Counted from the first letter of the stretch, positions 1 through 6,933 are shown. The stretch is DNA of 8,726 nt from Bacteroidota bacterium (GCA_015222065.1 JADFUQ010000470.1:1-8726); one strand, 5' to 3'. The notes: generated by a model from the sequence alone, not told the origin. Made by a program: numbers and translations.

Positions 1-84
1 AAAAGACAAAAGTAAAAAGTAAAAAGACAAAAGTAAAAAGTAAAAAGACAAAAGTGAAAAGCATAAAAGCAAAAGTAAAAAGTA
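1..84. repeat. Degenerate 21-nt tandem repeat, four copies
   Basis: Four consecutive 21-nt units occupy 1-21, 22-42, 43-63 and 64-84. The first two are identical, the third differs at two bases and the fourth at three. Each unit is itself three heptamers: AAAAGAC, AAAAGTA, AAAAGTA. The array may continue left of the window. It lies just past the 3' end of the leftward SpoIID-like gene, so a transcript from that gene would read it as a pyrimidine-rich, U-heavy tail. No spacer/repeat alternation is seen. Function unknown. Confidence 0.85.
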
Positions 85-93
85 AAATTTTAC
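82..93. other. 12-bp AT-rich palindrome after the SpoIID-like gene
   Basis: GTAAAATTTTAC is a perfect 12-bp palindrome, 6 nt beyond the stop codon (100-102) of the leftward SpoIID-like gene. On the minus strand it is followed by a long T-rich stretch that is interrupted by C, A and G. It could be a very weak 3' end signal, but it has no loop and no GC-rich stem, so I do not call it a terminator. Confidence 0.3.
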
Positions 94-99
94 CTGATA

Positions 100-1251
100 T
101 TATTCCGTAGTAATTTCTTTAATTTCAACATCCTTGTAATAAAAACTAATAATCTGCCGGAAGTTTTTACCCTGACGCGCCATTTCCATAGCACCCTCCT
201 GGCAAAGTCCAACCCCATGACCGTACCCTTTCCCTCTCAAAACTATTTGATTATCCTTATAGTTTACACTAAAGAAAGATGACTTCAGGTTCCAGTCGTT
301 TCTGATCTTTTTTAACGGCAGGATAAAATCATCAACAATATAATGAGTTTTCCTAACAGGTTGTTTAAATTCAAACGAAACGGAATTTACATCATTGCCC
401 CTGAAACCATTTTCTTTCAGATAATTTAACCATTCTTCAACAGAAATAGTTCTTGTCCAGGTACTATTATACCCATTATAGCAGTACGGGTCTTTGATAC
501 TTTGAAAATAAGGAAAGGATTTTAACCATATATCTTTTGAATTACTTGTCTGACCACCACAATTTGAATGGAAAGCTGCAGTAATGAGATCAGAATTTCG
601 GTCAACTATAACCAGACCAGTCGTTTCATTTATTGCCTTAATTATTTTTTCGATTTGACTCCCCCGTGTTTTATATACCTGGCAATGAACACCATCACAG
701 AGGTTGAATCCTTCCTCAATATGTTTGTTTTTATGCTTATATAAATAGGTTCTGCACAAAATTGCTTGTGTTTTATAGTACTCAGGCAATCCGCCCGGAC
801 CACCTTCAGATAACACAACGCCTGCCAAATATTGTTCAACCTGAACATTATTCACCAATAATAACCTGTTGAAATCTAAACTGACAATAATATCATCATC
901 ATATTCACGTTCCTCAAGAGCCGGAATTACCGGATTAACCTTAAAAGTTGCATCATCATTTATTCCCGTCATTCTGAATTCACGGCAAGTTCTGTGAAAA
1001 CCATTTAGCTTTACCACATCTAGAAAATCACCTTTTAATGAAAGATATAAAGTATCTCCGGGCTTAATAATCATATTCATGTAATTGTCAAGTGTTACAC
1101 CAAACGGACTGGATTCAGGCAAAATTATTACGGATTGGAGATTATAGTCGTTGTACAGACTGATAGTTATTCTTTCAGCTAAACAAGAAATATTCAGGAA
1201 AAGCAAAAGAAATATATGCAACTGTATTAATATCCAATACTTATGCTTCAT
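100..1251 (-). CDS. SpoIID/LytB-domain protein, exported, probable peptidoglycan-active enzyme
   Basis: The 383-residue protein begins with a basic tip and a hydrophobic stretch (about 5-24), a signal peptide. Cys23 follows a poor lipobox (N-I-S-C), so lipoprotein status is doubtful. The SpoIID domain fills the C-terminal two-thirds: VEQYLAGVVLSE at 138-149, the family region holding the catalytic Glu (here Glu149); TQAILCRTYLY at 161-171; LCDGVHCQVY at 184-193; FHSNCGG at 227-233; and GYGHGVGLCQEGA at 342-354. SpoIID of endospore formers is a lytic transglycosylase acting on peptide-stripped glycan; LytB relatives were described as amidase enhancers. A role on periplasmic peptidoglycan is therefore inferred, not a sporulation role. 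The start codon lies one base after the lpxB stop codon, suggesting translational coupling. The domain is near certain; the substrate is not. Confidence 0.9.
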   Translation of the reverse strand: MKHKYWILIQLHIFLLLFLNISCLAERITISLYNDYNLQSVIILPESSPFGVTLDNYMNMIIKPGDTLYLSLKGDFLDVVKLNGFHRTCREFRMTGINDDATFKVNPVIPALEEREYDDDIIVSLDFNRLLLVNNVQVEQYLAGVVLSEGGPGGLPEYYKTQAILCRTYLYKHKNKHIEEGFNLCDGVHCQVYKTRGSQIEKIIKAINETTGLVIVDRNSDLITAAFHSNCGGQTSNSKDIWLKSFPYFQSIKDPYCYNGYNSTWTRTISVEEWLNYLKENGFRGNDVNSVSFEFKQPVRKTHYIVDDFILPLKKIRNDWNLKSSFFSVNYKDNQIVLRGKGYGHGVGLCQEGAMEMARQGKNFRQIISFYYKDVEIKEITTE

Positions 1252-1252
1252 T

Positions 1253-2383
1253 TTATTTTACTTTTCCCATTTCCTTCAGTATCAGTTCGGCTACTCTTTT
1301 TGAAGCCCCGGGTTTACCTATCGTTTTTTTCAGTTCCCTGAAATTTTTCAGCATATTTTCACGGTATTTAATATCAAATAATAACCGGTCAAGCTCTTTT
1401 TTTATAGTCATACCTGTCATCTCATCCTGAATAAACTCTCTGACAACTTCTTTTCCCATAATCAGGTTTACTAACGAAATGTAAGGAACTCTAACAAACC
1501 TTTTGCCTACCAGATAAGACAATTTATTGGCTATGTACCCGACAACTTCAGGAACATTCAATAAAGCTGCCTCGAGTGTGGCTGTTCCCGATGTTACAAC
1601 AGCAACAAAAGAATATTTAAGCAAAGCATAGGTTTGATCATAAACTATATTAATACCACTATCATCCGGGACAAGTGATCTGTAATAATCTGGTGAAATT
1701 GCTGAAGTGGCAGCAATAACAAACTGATGTTCAGGATACTGACCAGCTAATTCAAGCATCACTGGAATTATTTTATTAATTTCCTGTTTACGGCTTCCCG
1801 GTAACAGGGCAATTATAGGTTTCTCATCCAGACTATTATTTGTAATGAATTCCTGTTTTGATACAATAGATTTAATTTTATTATCTATTGAATCAAGAAT
1901 GGGGTTTCCAACATAATCAACATCAAAATTATGTTTCTTATAAAAATCAATTTCGAATGGAAAAATCACAAACATTTTATCGACACATGTTTTTATTGTT
2001 TCTACACGTGATTGTTTCCATGCCCATACCTTTGGTGATATATAATAATACACGCGGAAACCTTGTTGCTTTGCAAAACGTGCAATTCTCAGATTGAATC
2101 CGGGATAGTCAATTAATATTATTGCATCGGGTTTAAAACTGTTAATATCTTTTTTACAAAAACGAATGTTACGTATAATTTTTCCAAGATTTTGGAAGAC
2201 CTCAACAAATCCCATAAAAGCAAGCTCCCTGTAATGCCTGACAATATTATCAGCTTGCTCTAACATAAGGTCACCACCCCAAAACCGGAATTCAGCATTC
2301 TGATCTCTCTTCTTCAACTCTTTCATAAGATTTGAACCATGAAGATCTCCTGATGCTTCTCCTGCAATAATGTAATATCTCAT
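1253..2383 (-). CDS. lpxB: Lipid-A-disaccharide synthase LpxB
   Basis: A GT19-family glycosyltransferase of 376 residues, the usual length. It joins UDP-2,3-diacylglucosamine to lipid X, giving the beta-1,6-linked lipid A disaccharide 1-phosphate and UDP, at the inner face of the cytoplasmic membrane. Motifs in order: AGEASGDLHG at 7-16, FMGFVEV at 56-62, IDYPGFN at 91-97 (Asp92 matches the essential Asp of E. coli LpxB), SPKVWAW at 116-122, YVGNP at 157-161, LPGSR at 194-198, TSGTATLEAA at 264-273 and YISLVNLIMGKEVVREFIQD at 301-320. All core regions are intact. The gene is third in the surE cluster, with a 105-nt gap before it that contains a heptamer repeat, and it nearly touches the SpoIID-like gene downstream. 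No lpxA, lpxD or lpxK is present here. Confidence 0.96.
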   Translation of the reverse strand: MRYYIIAGEASGDLHGSNLMKELKKRDQNAEFRFWGGDLMLEQADNIVRHYRELAFMGFVEVFQNLGKIIRNIRFCKKDINSFKPDAIILIDYPGFNLRIARFAKQQGFRVYYYISPKVWAWKQSRVETIKTCVDKMFVIFPFEIDFYKKHNFDVDYVGNPILDSIDNKIKSIVSKQEFITNNSLDEKPIIALLPGSRKQEINKIIPVMLELAGQYPEHQFVIAATSAISPDYYRSLVPDDSGINIVYDQTYALLKYSFVAVVTSGTATLEAALLNVPEVVGYIANKLSYLVGKRFVRVPYISLVNLIMGKEVVREFIQDEMTGMTIKKELDRLLFDIKYRENMLKNFRELKKTIGKPGASKRVAELILKEMGKVK

Positions 2384-2432
2384 GTTTAGTAAATATTCAA
2401 TGCCTTATGGTTAGAATGATTAAATGTCCAAA

Positions 2433-2467
2433 GTGTTACGAGTTACGTGTTTCGTGTTACAAGTTCA
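2433..2467. repeat. Degenerate GTGTTAC heptamer repeat between lpxB and the small membrane gene
   Basis: Five heptamers in register: GTGTTAC, GAGTTAC, GTGTTTC, GTGTTAC, AAGTTCA. They fill about a third of the 105-nt gap between the 104-residue membrane protein gene and lpxB. Next to it, 2414-2426 (GAATGATTAAATG) resembles the octamer family found at 2809-2860. A related trio (CAAGTTA, CAAGTTG, GCGAGTA) lies at 3834-3854. If the cluster is one transcript, the repeat is part of the mRNA. No TAnnTTTG box pointing at lpxB was found in this gap. Confidence 0.75.
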
Positions 2468-2488
2468 GATTTCAAATACCTTCCGGAA

Positions 2489-2803
2489 TTATCCGAAAAG
2501 CCTGATTGCCAAAATTATAAAAGCCCAAAAAAAAGTACTTAATAAAACTCCCCTGGCAGCTTTCATTTTATTAAGCCAAATAAAAACAAAAAAAACTAAC
2601 AGGTTCGGAATAACTGAAATACTTATAAAGTGACCTTGTATATTTCGATCAATAAGACGTTGTAGATAGTCATTCAGTGTTTGATTGCCTGATAGGACAA
2701 AATAAACAATCACAAAAGTAATAATTGGCACAAATATTCCGGACAACATTCCTGTGACAGTAGTATCCAGATTTGGTTTCTTGTTTTTTTGAATTTCCTG
2801 CAT
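2489..2803 (-). CDS. Conserved-looking small membrane protein, unknown function
   Basis: A 104-residue protein with a short polar, basic N-terminus (1-12) and three hydrophobic stretches likely to cross the membrane: about 18-38, 57-77 and 84-102. Between the first two lies a polar loop (NQTLNDYLQRLIDRNIQGH), and IPNLLVFFVFIWLNKMKAARG at 65-85 looks like the most constrained part (IPNLLVFF, IWLN, ARG). I recall similar small proteins beside surE and lpxB in other Bacteroidota, but this is memory, not a search. It lies on the same strand between surE (127-nt gap) and lpxB (105-nt gap). Size, hydrophobic pattern and position argue for a real gene; an overlapping plus-strand frame at 2424-2633 is its shadow. 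No enzymatic motif is visible. Confidence 0.8.
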   Translation of the reverse strand: MQEIQKNKKPNLDTTVTGMLSGIFVPIITFVIVYFVLSGNQTLNDYLQRLIDRNIQGHFISISVIPNLLVFFVFIWLNKMKAARGVLLSTFFWAFIILAIRLFG

Positions 2804-2808
2804 AAGTA

Positions 2809-2860
2809 AATGCGTAAATGATTGAATGATTGAATGATTGAATGCTAAAATGATTAAATA
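2809..2860. repeat. Degenerate AATGATTG octamer repeat
   Basis: Octamers in register from 2809: AATGCGTA, three identical AATGATTG units (2817-2840), AATGCTAA, AATGATTA, and a partial unit. The array begins 5 nt upstream of the start codon of the 104-residue membrane protein, so it lies in that gene's ribosome-binding region. No clear Shine-Dalgarno sequence is seen there. The rest of the gap up to 2894 is AT-rich. Confidence 0.8.
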
Positions 2861-2894
2861 CTAATATATCTATATTTTTAGGTAAATCTGTATT

Positions 2895-2929
2895 TTGCCA
2901 ACTGCCTTTTGCAAACTGCCATCTGATTA
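2895..2929. repeat. Degenerate CTGCCAA heptamer repeat abutting the surE stop
   Basis: Five heptamers in register: TTGCCAA, CTGCCTT, TTGCAAA, CTGCCAT, CTGATTA. The array ends one base before the surE stop codon (2931-2933). It is unrelated in sequence to the octamer array 35 nt away, so one 127-nt gap holds two repeat families. Confidence 0.7.
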
Positions 2930-2930
2930 G

Positions 2931-3701
2931 TTAAAACTTCCATTTCTTTAATTCTTTCATCCTGGAATAAGATGTAAAATCGATCCGGATTGGTACTACA
3001 GATACAAATTTATTTTGAAGTGCCCATTCATCAGTATCATCTGCCAGTGGCTCGGAGTTATTAAAATAGCCGGTAAGCCAATAATACTCCCGTTTACCGG
3101 GATCAATTCTCTTTTCGAATTCTTCCTGCCAATATCCATCTGTTTGCCTGCATACTTTAATTCCTTTCAACTCATTTTCTTTTCCAACGGGAATATTAAC
3201 GTTCAGGCATATACCTTCTTCTATGCCATTCATAAAAACTTTCTTAATTATGCGTCTGACATAAATCCCGGCTGTTTCAAAATCAGCATCACCAGAATAA
3301 TCAAGCAATGAAAAACCAATAGAAGTGATCTTATTAATACCCCCTTCAATAGCAGCTGCCATTGTTCCGGAATAAACAATACTTACTGAGGCATTTGAGC
3401 CATGATTAATGCCTGAAACCAGCATATCCGGTTTCTTCTCCAATAACTGATTTAACGCCAGTTTAACACAATCCACAGGAGTCCCGGAACAACTATATAT
3501 TTCTAATCCTTCCTCTTTTTTCACTGTTTGTACCCGTATAGGAAGTTTGGTAGTTATTGCATGCGACATTCCCGACTGGCTTTCTTCAGGTGCTACAACT
3601 ATCACTTTGCCAAATTCCCTGACAGTTTCAATTAAAGATTTCAAGCCCTTGGCCTCAACCCCATCATCATTTGTAACTAATATCAGTTTTTCTTTCTTCA
3701 T
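2931..3701 (-). CDS. surE: 5'/3'-nucleotidase SurE
   Basis: A metal-dependent phosphohydrolase of 256 residues, normal for SurE. The family dephosphorylates 5' and 3' nucleoside monophosphates and some short polyphosphates, and is cytosolic and oligomeric. Visible motifs: LVTNDDG at 8-14 (Asp12 and Asp13 metal ligands), APEESQSGMSHAIT at 37-50 (Ser43 ligand), CSGTPVDCVKLAL at 71-83, SGINHGSN at 96-103 (Asn99 ligand), YSGTMAAAIEG at 110-120 and TDEWAL at 223-228. The metal-binding set is complete. It is the first gene of the leftward cluster; the MKKEK start is preceded by no obvious Shine-Dalgarno sequence, as is common in Bacteroidota. Its leader contains a repeat block and a hexamer hairpin below a strong promoter candidate. 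Confidence 0.96.
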   Translation of the reverse strand: MKKEKLILVTNDDGVEAKGLKSLIETVREFGKVIVVAPEESQSGMSHAITTKLPIRVQTVKKEEGLEIYSCSGTPVDCVKLALNQLLEKKPDMLVSGINHGSNASVSIVYSGTMAAAIEGGINKITSIGFSLLDYSGDADFETAGIYVRRIIKKVFMNGIEEGICLNVNIPVGKENELKGIKVCRQTDGYWQEEFEKRIDPGKREYYWLTGYFNNSEPLADDTDEWALQNKFVSVVPIRIDFTSYSRMKELKKWKF

Positions 3702-3709
3702 AATATAAT

Positions 3710-3730
3710 GTATCGGAATTTAACTTTGTT
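3710..3730. repeat. 21-bp dispersed repeat, copy 1 (in the surE leader)
   Basis: This block begins with GTATCGGAATTTAACTT and then TGTT. The reverse complement of 8092-8112 has the same 17 bases followed by CGTT, so 20 of 21 bases match between loci more than 4 kb apart. In both places the block is followed, after a short spacer, by an AAGGCT hexamer array in the same relative orientation. A match of this length with the same partner array is not expected by chance. It ends 8 nt upstream of the surE start codon. Confidence 0.85.
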
Positions 3731-3740
3731 TATTAAGATA

Positions 3741-3800
3741 AAGGCTAAGGCTAAGGTTGAGGACGCGCCTCAGCCTCAGCCTTCCCTTTGCCTTTGTCTT
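3741..3800. repeat. AAGGCT hexamer array and its inverted partner, forming a hairpin
   Basis: The left half is AAGGCT, AAGGCT, AAGGTT, GAGG (3741-3762). After a 5-base loop (ACGCG) the right half is CCTCAG, CCTCAG, CCTTCC, CTTTGC, CTTTGT (3768-3797). Bases 3747-3762 pair with 3768-3783 in a 16-bp stem with 14 Watson-Crick pairs, one G-T wobble and one A-C mismatch. If surE is transcribed from the promoter at 3814-3843, the hairpin lies in its 5' untranslated leader. It lacks a clean following U-run in either direction, and the flanking genes diverge, so it is not a normal terminator. Confidence 0.8.
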
Positions 3801-3813
3801 TATTATTAAGCTA

Positions 3814-3843
3814 CAAATATATTGAAATCCAGTCAAGTTACAA
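3814..3843 (-). promoter_or_regulatory. Bacteroidota-type promoter candidate for the surE cluster
   Basis: On the minus strand TTG (3843-3841) is followed by exactly 19 nt and then TATATTTG (3821-3814), a full match to the TAnnTTTG -7 element recognised by the Bacteroidota primary sigma factor. Transcription would start near 3807-3809, leaving a leader of roughly 105 nt that contains the hexamer hairpin and the 21-bp repeat. The -33 TTG falls within a heptamer-like stretch (CAAGTTA, CAAGTTG, GCGAGTA at 3834-3854). Confidence 0.65.
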
Positions 3844-3892
3844 GTTGGCGAGTACGTTTTAAGGTTTTCTGTATATCCTTATTTTATTGCTG

Positions 3893-3925
3893 TTTATGGG
3901 ATTTGCACAAAATTCCTTACTTTTG
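3893..3925 (+). promoter_or_regulatory. Promoter candidate for the pheT operon
   Basis: TACTTTTG at 3918-3925 fits TAnnTTTG fully. The -33 element is poor: TTTA at 3893-3896 is at the right distance (21 nt), while a better TTTG at 3902-3905 is only 12 nt away, too close. Transcription would begin about 24 nt before the pheT start codon. It faces away from the surE promoter. Confidence 0.45.
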
Positions 3926-3955
3926 TTTTTTCAAATCATTATGACCTGATATACT

Positions 3956-6403
3956 ATGAAAATTTCATACAACTGGCTGAAAGAATATATTAAAACAGAC
4001 CTTAATCCTGAAGAAATGGCGGTAATCCTTACTGACATTGGTCTTGAGGTTGAGGGAGTTGAATCTTTCCAATCGGTTAAGGGTGGTTTGAAGGGAGTTG
4101 TTATTGGTAAAGTTAAAACTTCTGAGAAACACCCAAATGCCGATAAATTAACTATTACAACTGTTGATATAGGTTCAGAGAAATTTCTTCGTATAGTTTG
4201 TGGGGCACCCAATGTTGCTGCCGGACAAAAAGTTCCTGTAGCAAAAATTGGAACAACCCTTTATTCAGGCAATAAGGAGTTTATAATAAAAAAAACTAAA
4301 ATAAGAGGTGAAGTATCTGAAGGAATGATTTGTGCAAAAGATGAACTTGGACTCGGTGCATCTCACGAAGGTATTATGGTATTGGATGAAACTGCTAAGA
4401 TTGGAATCCCGGCAAAAGATTATTTTAAGATTGAATCTGATACAATATTTGAAATAGGCCTTACACCAAACAGAATAGATGGCGGTTCACACTTCGGAGT
4501 TGCCCGCGACCTTTCAGCATTCCTGAAACAAAAAGGAGTTTCCTGCGTTGTGAAACCATCAGTTGATAATTTCAAGGTAGATAATCACGATCTGCCAATT
4601 GAAATTGAGATTAAAAACAGGGAAGCATGTCTGCGATATTCCGGTTTAACCATACAAGGAATAAATGTTAAACCCTCCCCGTTATGGCTTCAAAACCGGT
4701 TAAAATCCATTGGATTAATCCCAATTAATAATGTTGTTGATATAACAAATTATGTATTGCATGAAACAGGACAGCCATTGCACGCCTTTGATACAAACAA
4801 AATAACAGGCAACAAGGTTATTGTTAAAACACTTACTGAGGGTACAAAATTTATTACCTTTGATGAAGAAGAAAGGGAATTGCACCATGATGATCTTATG
4901 ATCTGTAATAAAGAAAATGGAATGTGTATTGCAGGAGTTTTTGGAGGTATTGATTCGGGTGTAAAAGCAGGAACACAAAATGTTTTTCTCGAAAGCGCCT
5001 ATTTTAACCCGGTTTATATTAGAAAAACTGCTAAAAGACATGCTCTGAATACTGATGCATCGTTTCGTTTTGAAAGAGGAGTTGACCCTGATATGATAAT
5101 ATATGCACTAAAGCGTGCAGCATTATTAATAAAGGAAATTGCCGGTGGAAAAATATCCTCTGATATTGTCGATCACTATCCATCCCCAATAAATAACCAC
5201 ATTGTGGAACTGTCATACAAAAATCTGACCCGGCTGGTTGGCAAAAAAATTGATACTGAAGTAATTAAAAAAATACTATCTGCTCTTGAAATTAAAATAA
5301 CCGGTGAAAAAGATGATATTCTAAGTCTTGAAGTCCCCGCTTACCGCGTTGATGTAACTCGCGAAGCAGACATAATAGAGGAAATTTTAAGAATTTACGG
5401 ATATAATAATATTGAAATTAGCGACAAGATAGTATCTACGGTCTCTGCTATCCCCAAACCTGATAAAGAAAAAATCCGGAATATAGTATCAGATATGTTA
5501 TCAAGCCAGGGATTTTTCGAAATCATGTGTAACTCAATAACCAGTTATGATTATTATAAAGATAATCACGATTTCCCTGAGCAAAATACAGTAAGATTAT
5601 ATAATCCGCTAAGTTCTGACCTAAACGTAATGCGTCAGACCTTGTTATATGGTGGACTGGAATCCATTTCATATAATATTAACAGACAAATAAATAACCT
5701 GAAGCTGTTTGAATTTGGAAACTGCTATTATAAGATTGAAAAGGACTCTGATAATAAACTTGACAATTACTGTGAACAAGAACATTTAGCCCTATTTACT
5801 ACAGGACAAAAAAATGAACCGGGTTGGACCAGTCAGGATAAACCAACCGATTTTTTTCACCTTAAGTCATATATTGAAAGAATACTTAAACGAACAGGTA
5901 TTACAACTAAAGATATCGAATCAGTTCCTTCCGGGGCACACTACTTTTCCGAAGGGCTTAAATATCTTGTATCTGACAAAACAATTGTTGAATTTGGACA
6001 ATTGAAACCAACCATAACCAGGAATTTCGATATTGACCAGAATGTTTATTATGGTATTTTCTTTTGGGATACAATATTGAATCTCATGGTAAAAAATGAT
6101 ATCTCTTATTCTGAAATTCCCAGATTCCCGGAAGTAAAACGTGATCTGGCTCTTCTTCTTGATAAATCTGTCAGTTTCTCACAGATAGAAAAGCTGGCCT
6201 GGAAAACCGAAAAGAAACTACTGAAAAAGATAAACCTTTTTGATGTTTTTGAAGATCAAAAAATCGGCAAAAACAAGAAGTCTTATGCTGTAAGTTTCTA
6301 CCTCCAGGATATTGAGAAAACCCTAACAGATAAGAGGATAGACAAAACCATGCAAAATTTTATCCGCACTTTTGAAAAAGAGCTTGGAGCAAAGATCAGA
6401 TAA
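3956..6403 (+). CDS. pheT: Phenylalanine--tRNA ligase beta subunit PheT
   Basis: The 815-residue beta subunit of the alpha2-beta2 synthetase that charges tRNA(Phe) in the cytosol. It opens with MKISYNWLKEYI, typical of bacterial PheT. An EMAP-type tRNA-binding domain follows at about 42-155 (HPNADKL at 59-65). The B3/B4 editing domain covers about 215-390: GQPLHAFD with His276, FLESAYF with Glu346, and TDAS at 366-369 match editing-site motifs of E. coli PheT, so proofreading of mischarged Tyr is probably intact. B5 is about 405-485 (VPAYRVDVTREADIIEEI from 460), then the catalytic-like core domain, and the FDX-ACB anticodon-binding domain at 720-815 (PRFPEVKRDLALLL). No pheS is in the window, so the alpha subunit must be encoded elsewhere. 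The gene heads a compact operon. Confidence 0.97.
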   Translation: MKISYNWLKEYIKTDLNPEEMAVILTDIGLEVEGVESFQSVKGGLKGVVIGKVKTSEKHPNADKLTITTVDIGSEKFLRIVCGAPNVAAGQKVPVAKIGTTLYSGNKEFIIKKTKIRGEVSEGMICAKDELGLGASHEGIMVLDETAKIGIPAKDYFKIESDTIFEIGLTPNRIDGGSHFGVARDLSAFLKQKGVSCVVKPSVDNFKVDNHDLPIEIEIKNREACLRYSGLTIQGINVKPSPLWLQNRLKSIGLIPINNVVDITNYVLHETGQPLHAFDTNKITGNKVIVKTLTEGTKFITFDEEERELHHDDLMICNKENGMCIAGVFGGIDSGVKAGTQNVFLESAYFNPVYIRKTAKRHALNTDASFRFERGVDPDMIIYALKRAALLIKEIAGGKISSDIVDHYPSPINNHIVELSYKNLTRLVGKKIDTEVIKKILSALEIKITGEKDDILSLEVPAYRVDVTREADIIEEILRIYGYNNIEISDKIVSTVSAIPKPDKEKIRNIVSDMLSSQGFFEIMCNSITSYDYYKDNHDFPEQNTVRLYNPLSSDLNVMRQTLLYGGLESISYNINRQINNLKLFEFGNCYYKIEKDSDNKLDNYCEQEHLALFTTGQKNEPGWTSQDKPTDFFHLKSYIERILKRTGITTKDIESVPSGAHYFSEGLKYLVSDKTIVEFGQLKPTITRNFDIDQNVYYGIFFWDTILNLMVKNDISYSEIPRFPEVKRDLALLLDKSVSFSQIEKLAWKTEKKLLKKINLFDVFEDQKIGKNKKSYAVSFYLQDIEKTLTDKRIDKTMQNFIRTFEKELGAKIR

Positions 6404-6405
6404 AC

Positions 6406-6915
6406 ATGAAAGACAGAATAGAAATAATTCAAGGTGATATTACCAGGTTGCAGGTTAATGCTATTGTTAATGCAGCCAATAGATCACTGCTTGGAGGCGG
6501 TGGTGTTGATGGCGCAATACATCGGGCAGCCGGTCCCGGACTGGTTGAAGAATGCAGAAAACTCAACGGCTGTGAAACAGGTAATGCAAAAATTACAGGA
6601 GGACATAATCTTCCTGCCGGCTTTGTAATTCATGCAGTTGGTCCTGTATGGCAGGGAGGGAAAAAGGAGGAAGAGAGTTTGCTTTCTTCATGCTATAAAA
6701 GAAGTCTCGAAATTGCTTCTGAAAATCAATTAAAAACAATTGCCTTCCCTAACATAAGTACCGGTATATATGGTTTCCCAAAAGAAAAAGCAGCAGGAAT
6801 TGCCATTTCTACTGTCACCTCTTTTCTTAACCAACACCCTGAGATAGAAAAGGTAATATTTGTTATTTTTGATAAAGAAAACTACGAAATCTATCAGGAT
6901 TTGCTATTAAGTTAA
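6406..6915 (+). CDS. Macro-domain protein, MacroD/YmdB-like O-acetyl-ADP-ribose deacetylase
   Basis: A 169-residue stand-alone macro domain. GDIT at 10-13 (Asp11 contacts adenine), IVNAANRSLLGGGGVDGAIH at 20-39 (Asn25 and Asp35 match the catalytic Asn and Asp numbering of E. coli YmdB), HAVGPVW at 76-82 and FPNISTGIYGFP at 114-125, the phosphate-binding loop with Tyr122. These place it in the MacroD class, which removes the acetyl group of O-acetyl-ADP-ribose and can release mono-ADP-ribose from acidic residues. Family membership is secure; the cellular substrate is inferred. The start lies two nucleotides after the pheT stop, so translation is probably coupled. No sirtuin, ADP-ribosyltransferase or toxin gene is next to it. 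Confidence 0.93.
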   Translation: MKDRIEIIQGDITRLQVNAIVNAANRSLLGGGGVDGAIHRAAGPGLVEECRKLNGCETGNAKITGGHNLPAGFVIHAVGPVWQGGKKEEESLLSSCYKRSLEIASENQLKTIAFPNISTGIYGFPKEKAAGIAISTVTSFLNQHPEIEKVIFVIFDKENYEIYQDLLLS

Positions 6916-6917
6916 AC

Positions 6918-6929
6918 AGGAAAAGAGAG
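6918..6929 (+). promoter_or_regulatory. Purine-rich ribosome binding site of the UbiA-family gene
   Basis: AGGAAAAGAGAG ends 4 nt before the first of two consecutive ATG codons (6934 and 6937). It is the only clearly Shine-Dalgarno-like stretch before a gene here, and it favours a start at 6934 or 6937 over the later ATG at 6958. Confidence 0.5.
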
Positions 6930-6933
6930 ATTA

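Noticed and set aside
1..84. Possible CRISPR array
   Set aside because: The 21-nt units are directly adjacent with no unique spacers, are made of simple heptamers, and there is no cas gene in the window.
642..848. Minus-strand reading frame of 68 codons
   Set aside because: It lies wholly inside the SpoIID-like gene in another frame and has no recognisable domain.
1183..1185. Lipoprotein cleavage site at Cys23 of the SpoIID-like protein
   Set aside because: The preceding residues N-I-S do not fit a good lipobox (Asn at -3); an ordinary signal peptide is equally likely.
1888..2097. Plus-strand reading frame opposite lpxB
   Set aside because: It is antisense to conserved LpxB motifs, shows no family resemblance and has no upstream signal.
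2424..2633. Plus-strand frame across the lpxB gap and the small membrane gene
   Set aside because: It begins in the heptamer repeat and runs antisense to a gene with a coherent three-helix pattern.
3015..3311. Plus-strand reading frame of 98 codons opposite surE
   Set aside because: Antisense shadow of an intact surE; the translation has no recognisable motif.
3741..3783. Hexamer hairpin as a rho-independent terminator
   Set aside because: It lies between two divergent genes, upstream of both, and is not followed by an uninterrupted U-run on either strand.
3931..4212. Minus-strand reading frame overlapping the pheT start
   Set aside because: Antisense to the conserved PheT N-terminus and tRNA-binding domain; composition reflects the other strand.
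4715..5216. Two minus-strand frames within pheT
   Set aside because: Both are opposite the PheT editing domain and are explained by its codon pattern.
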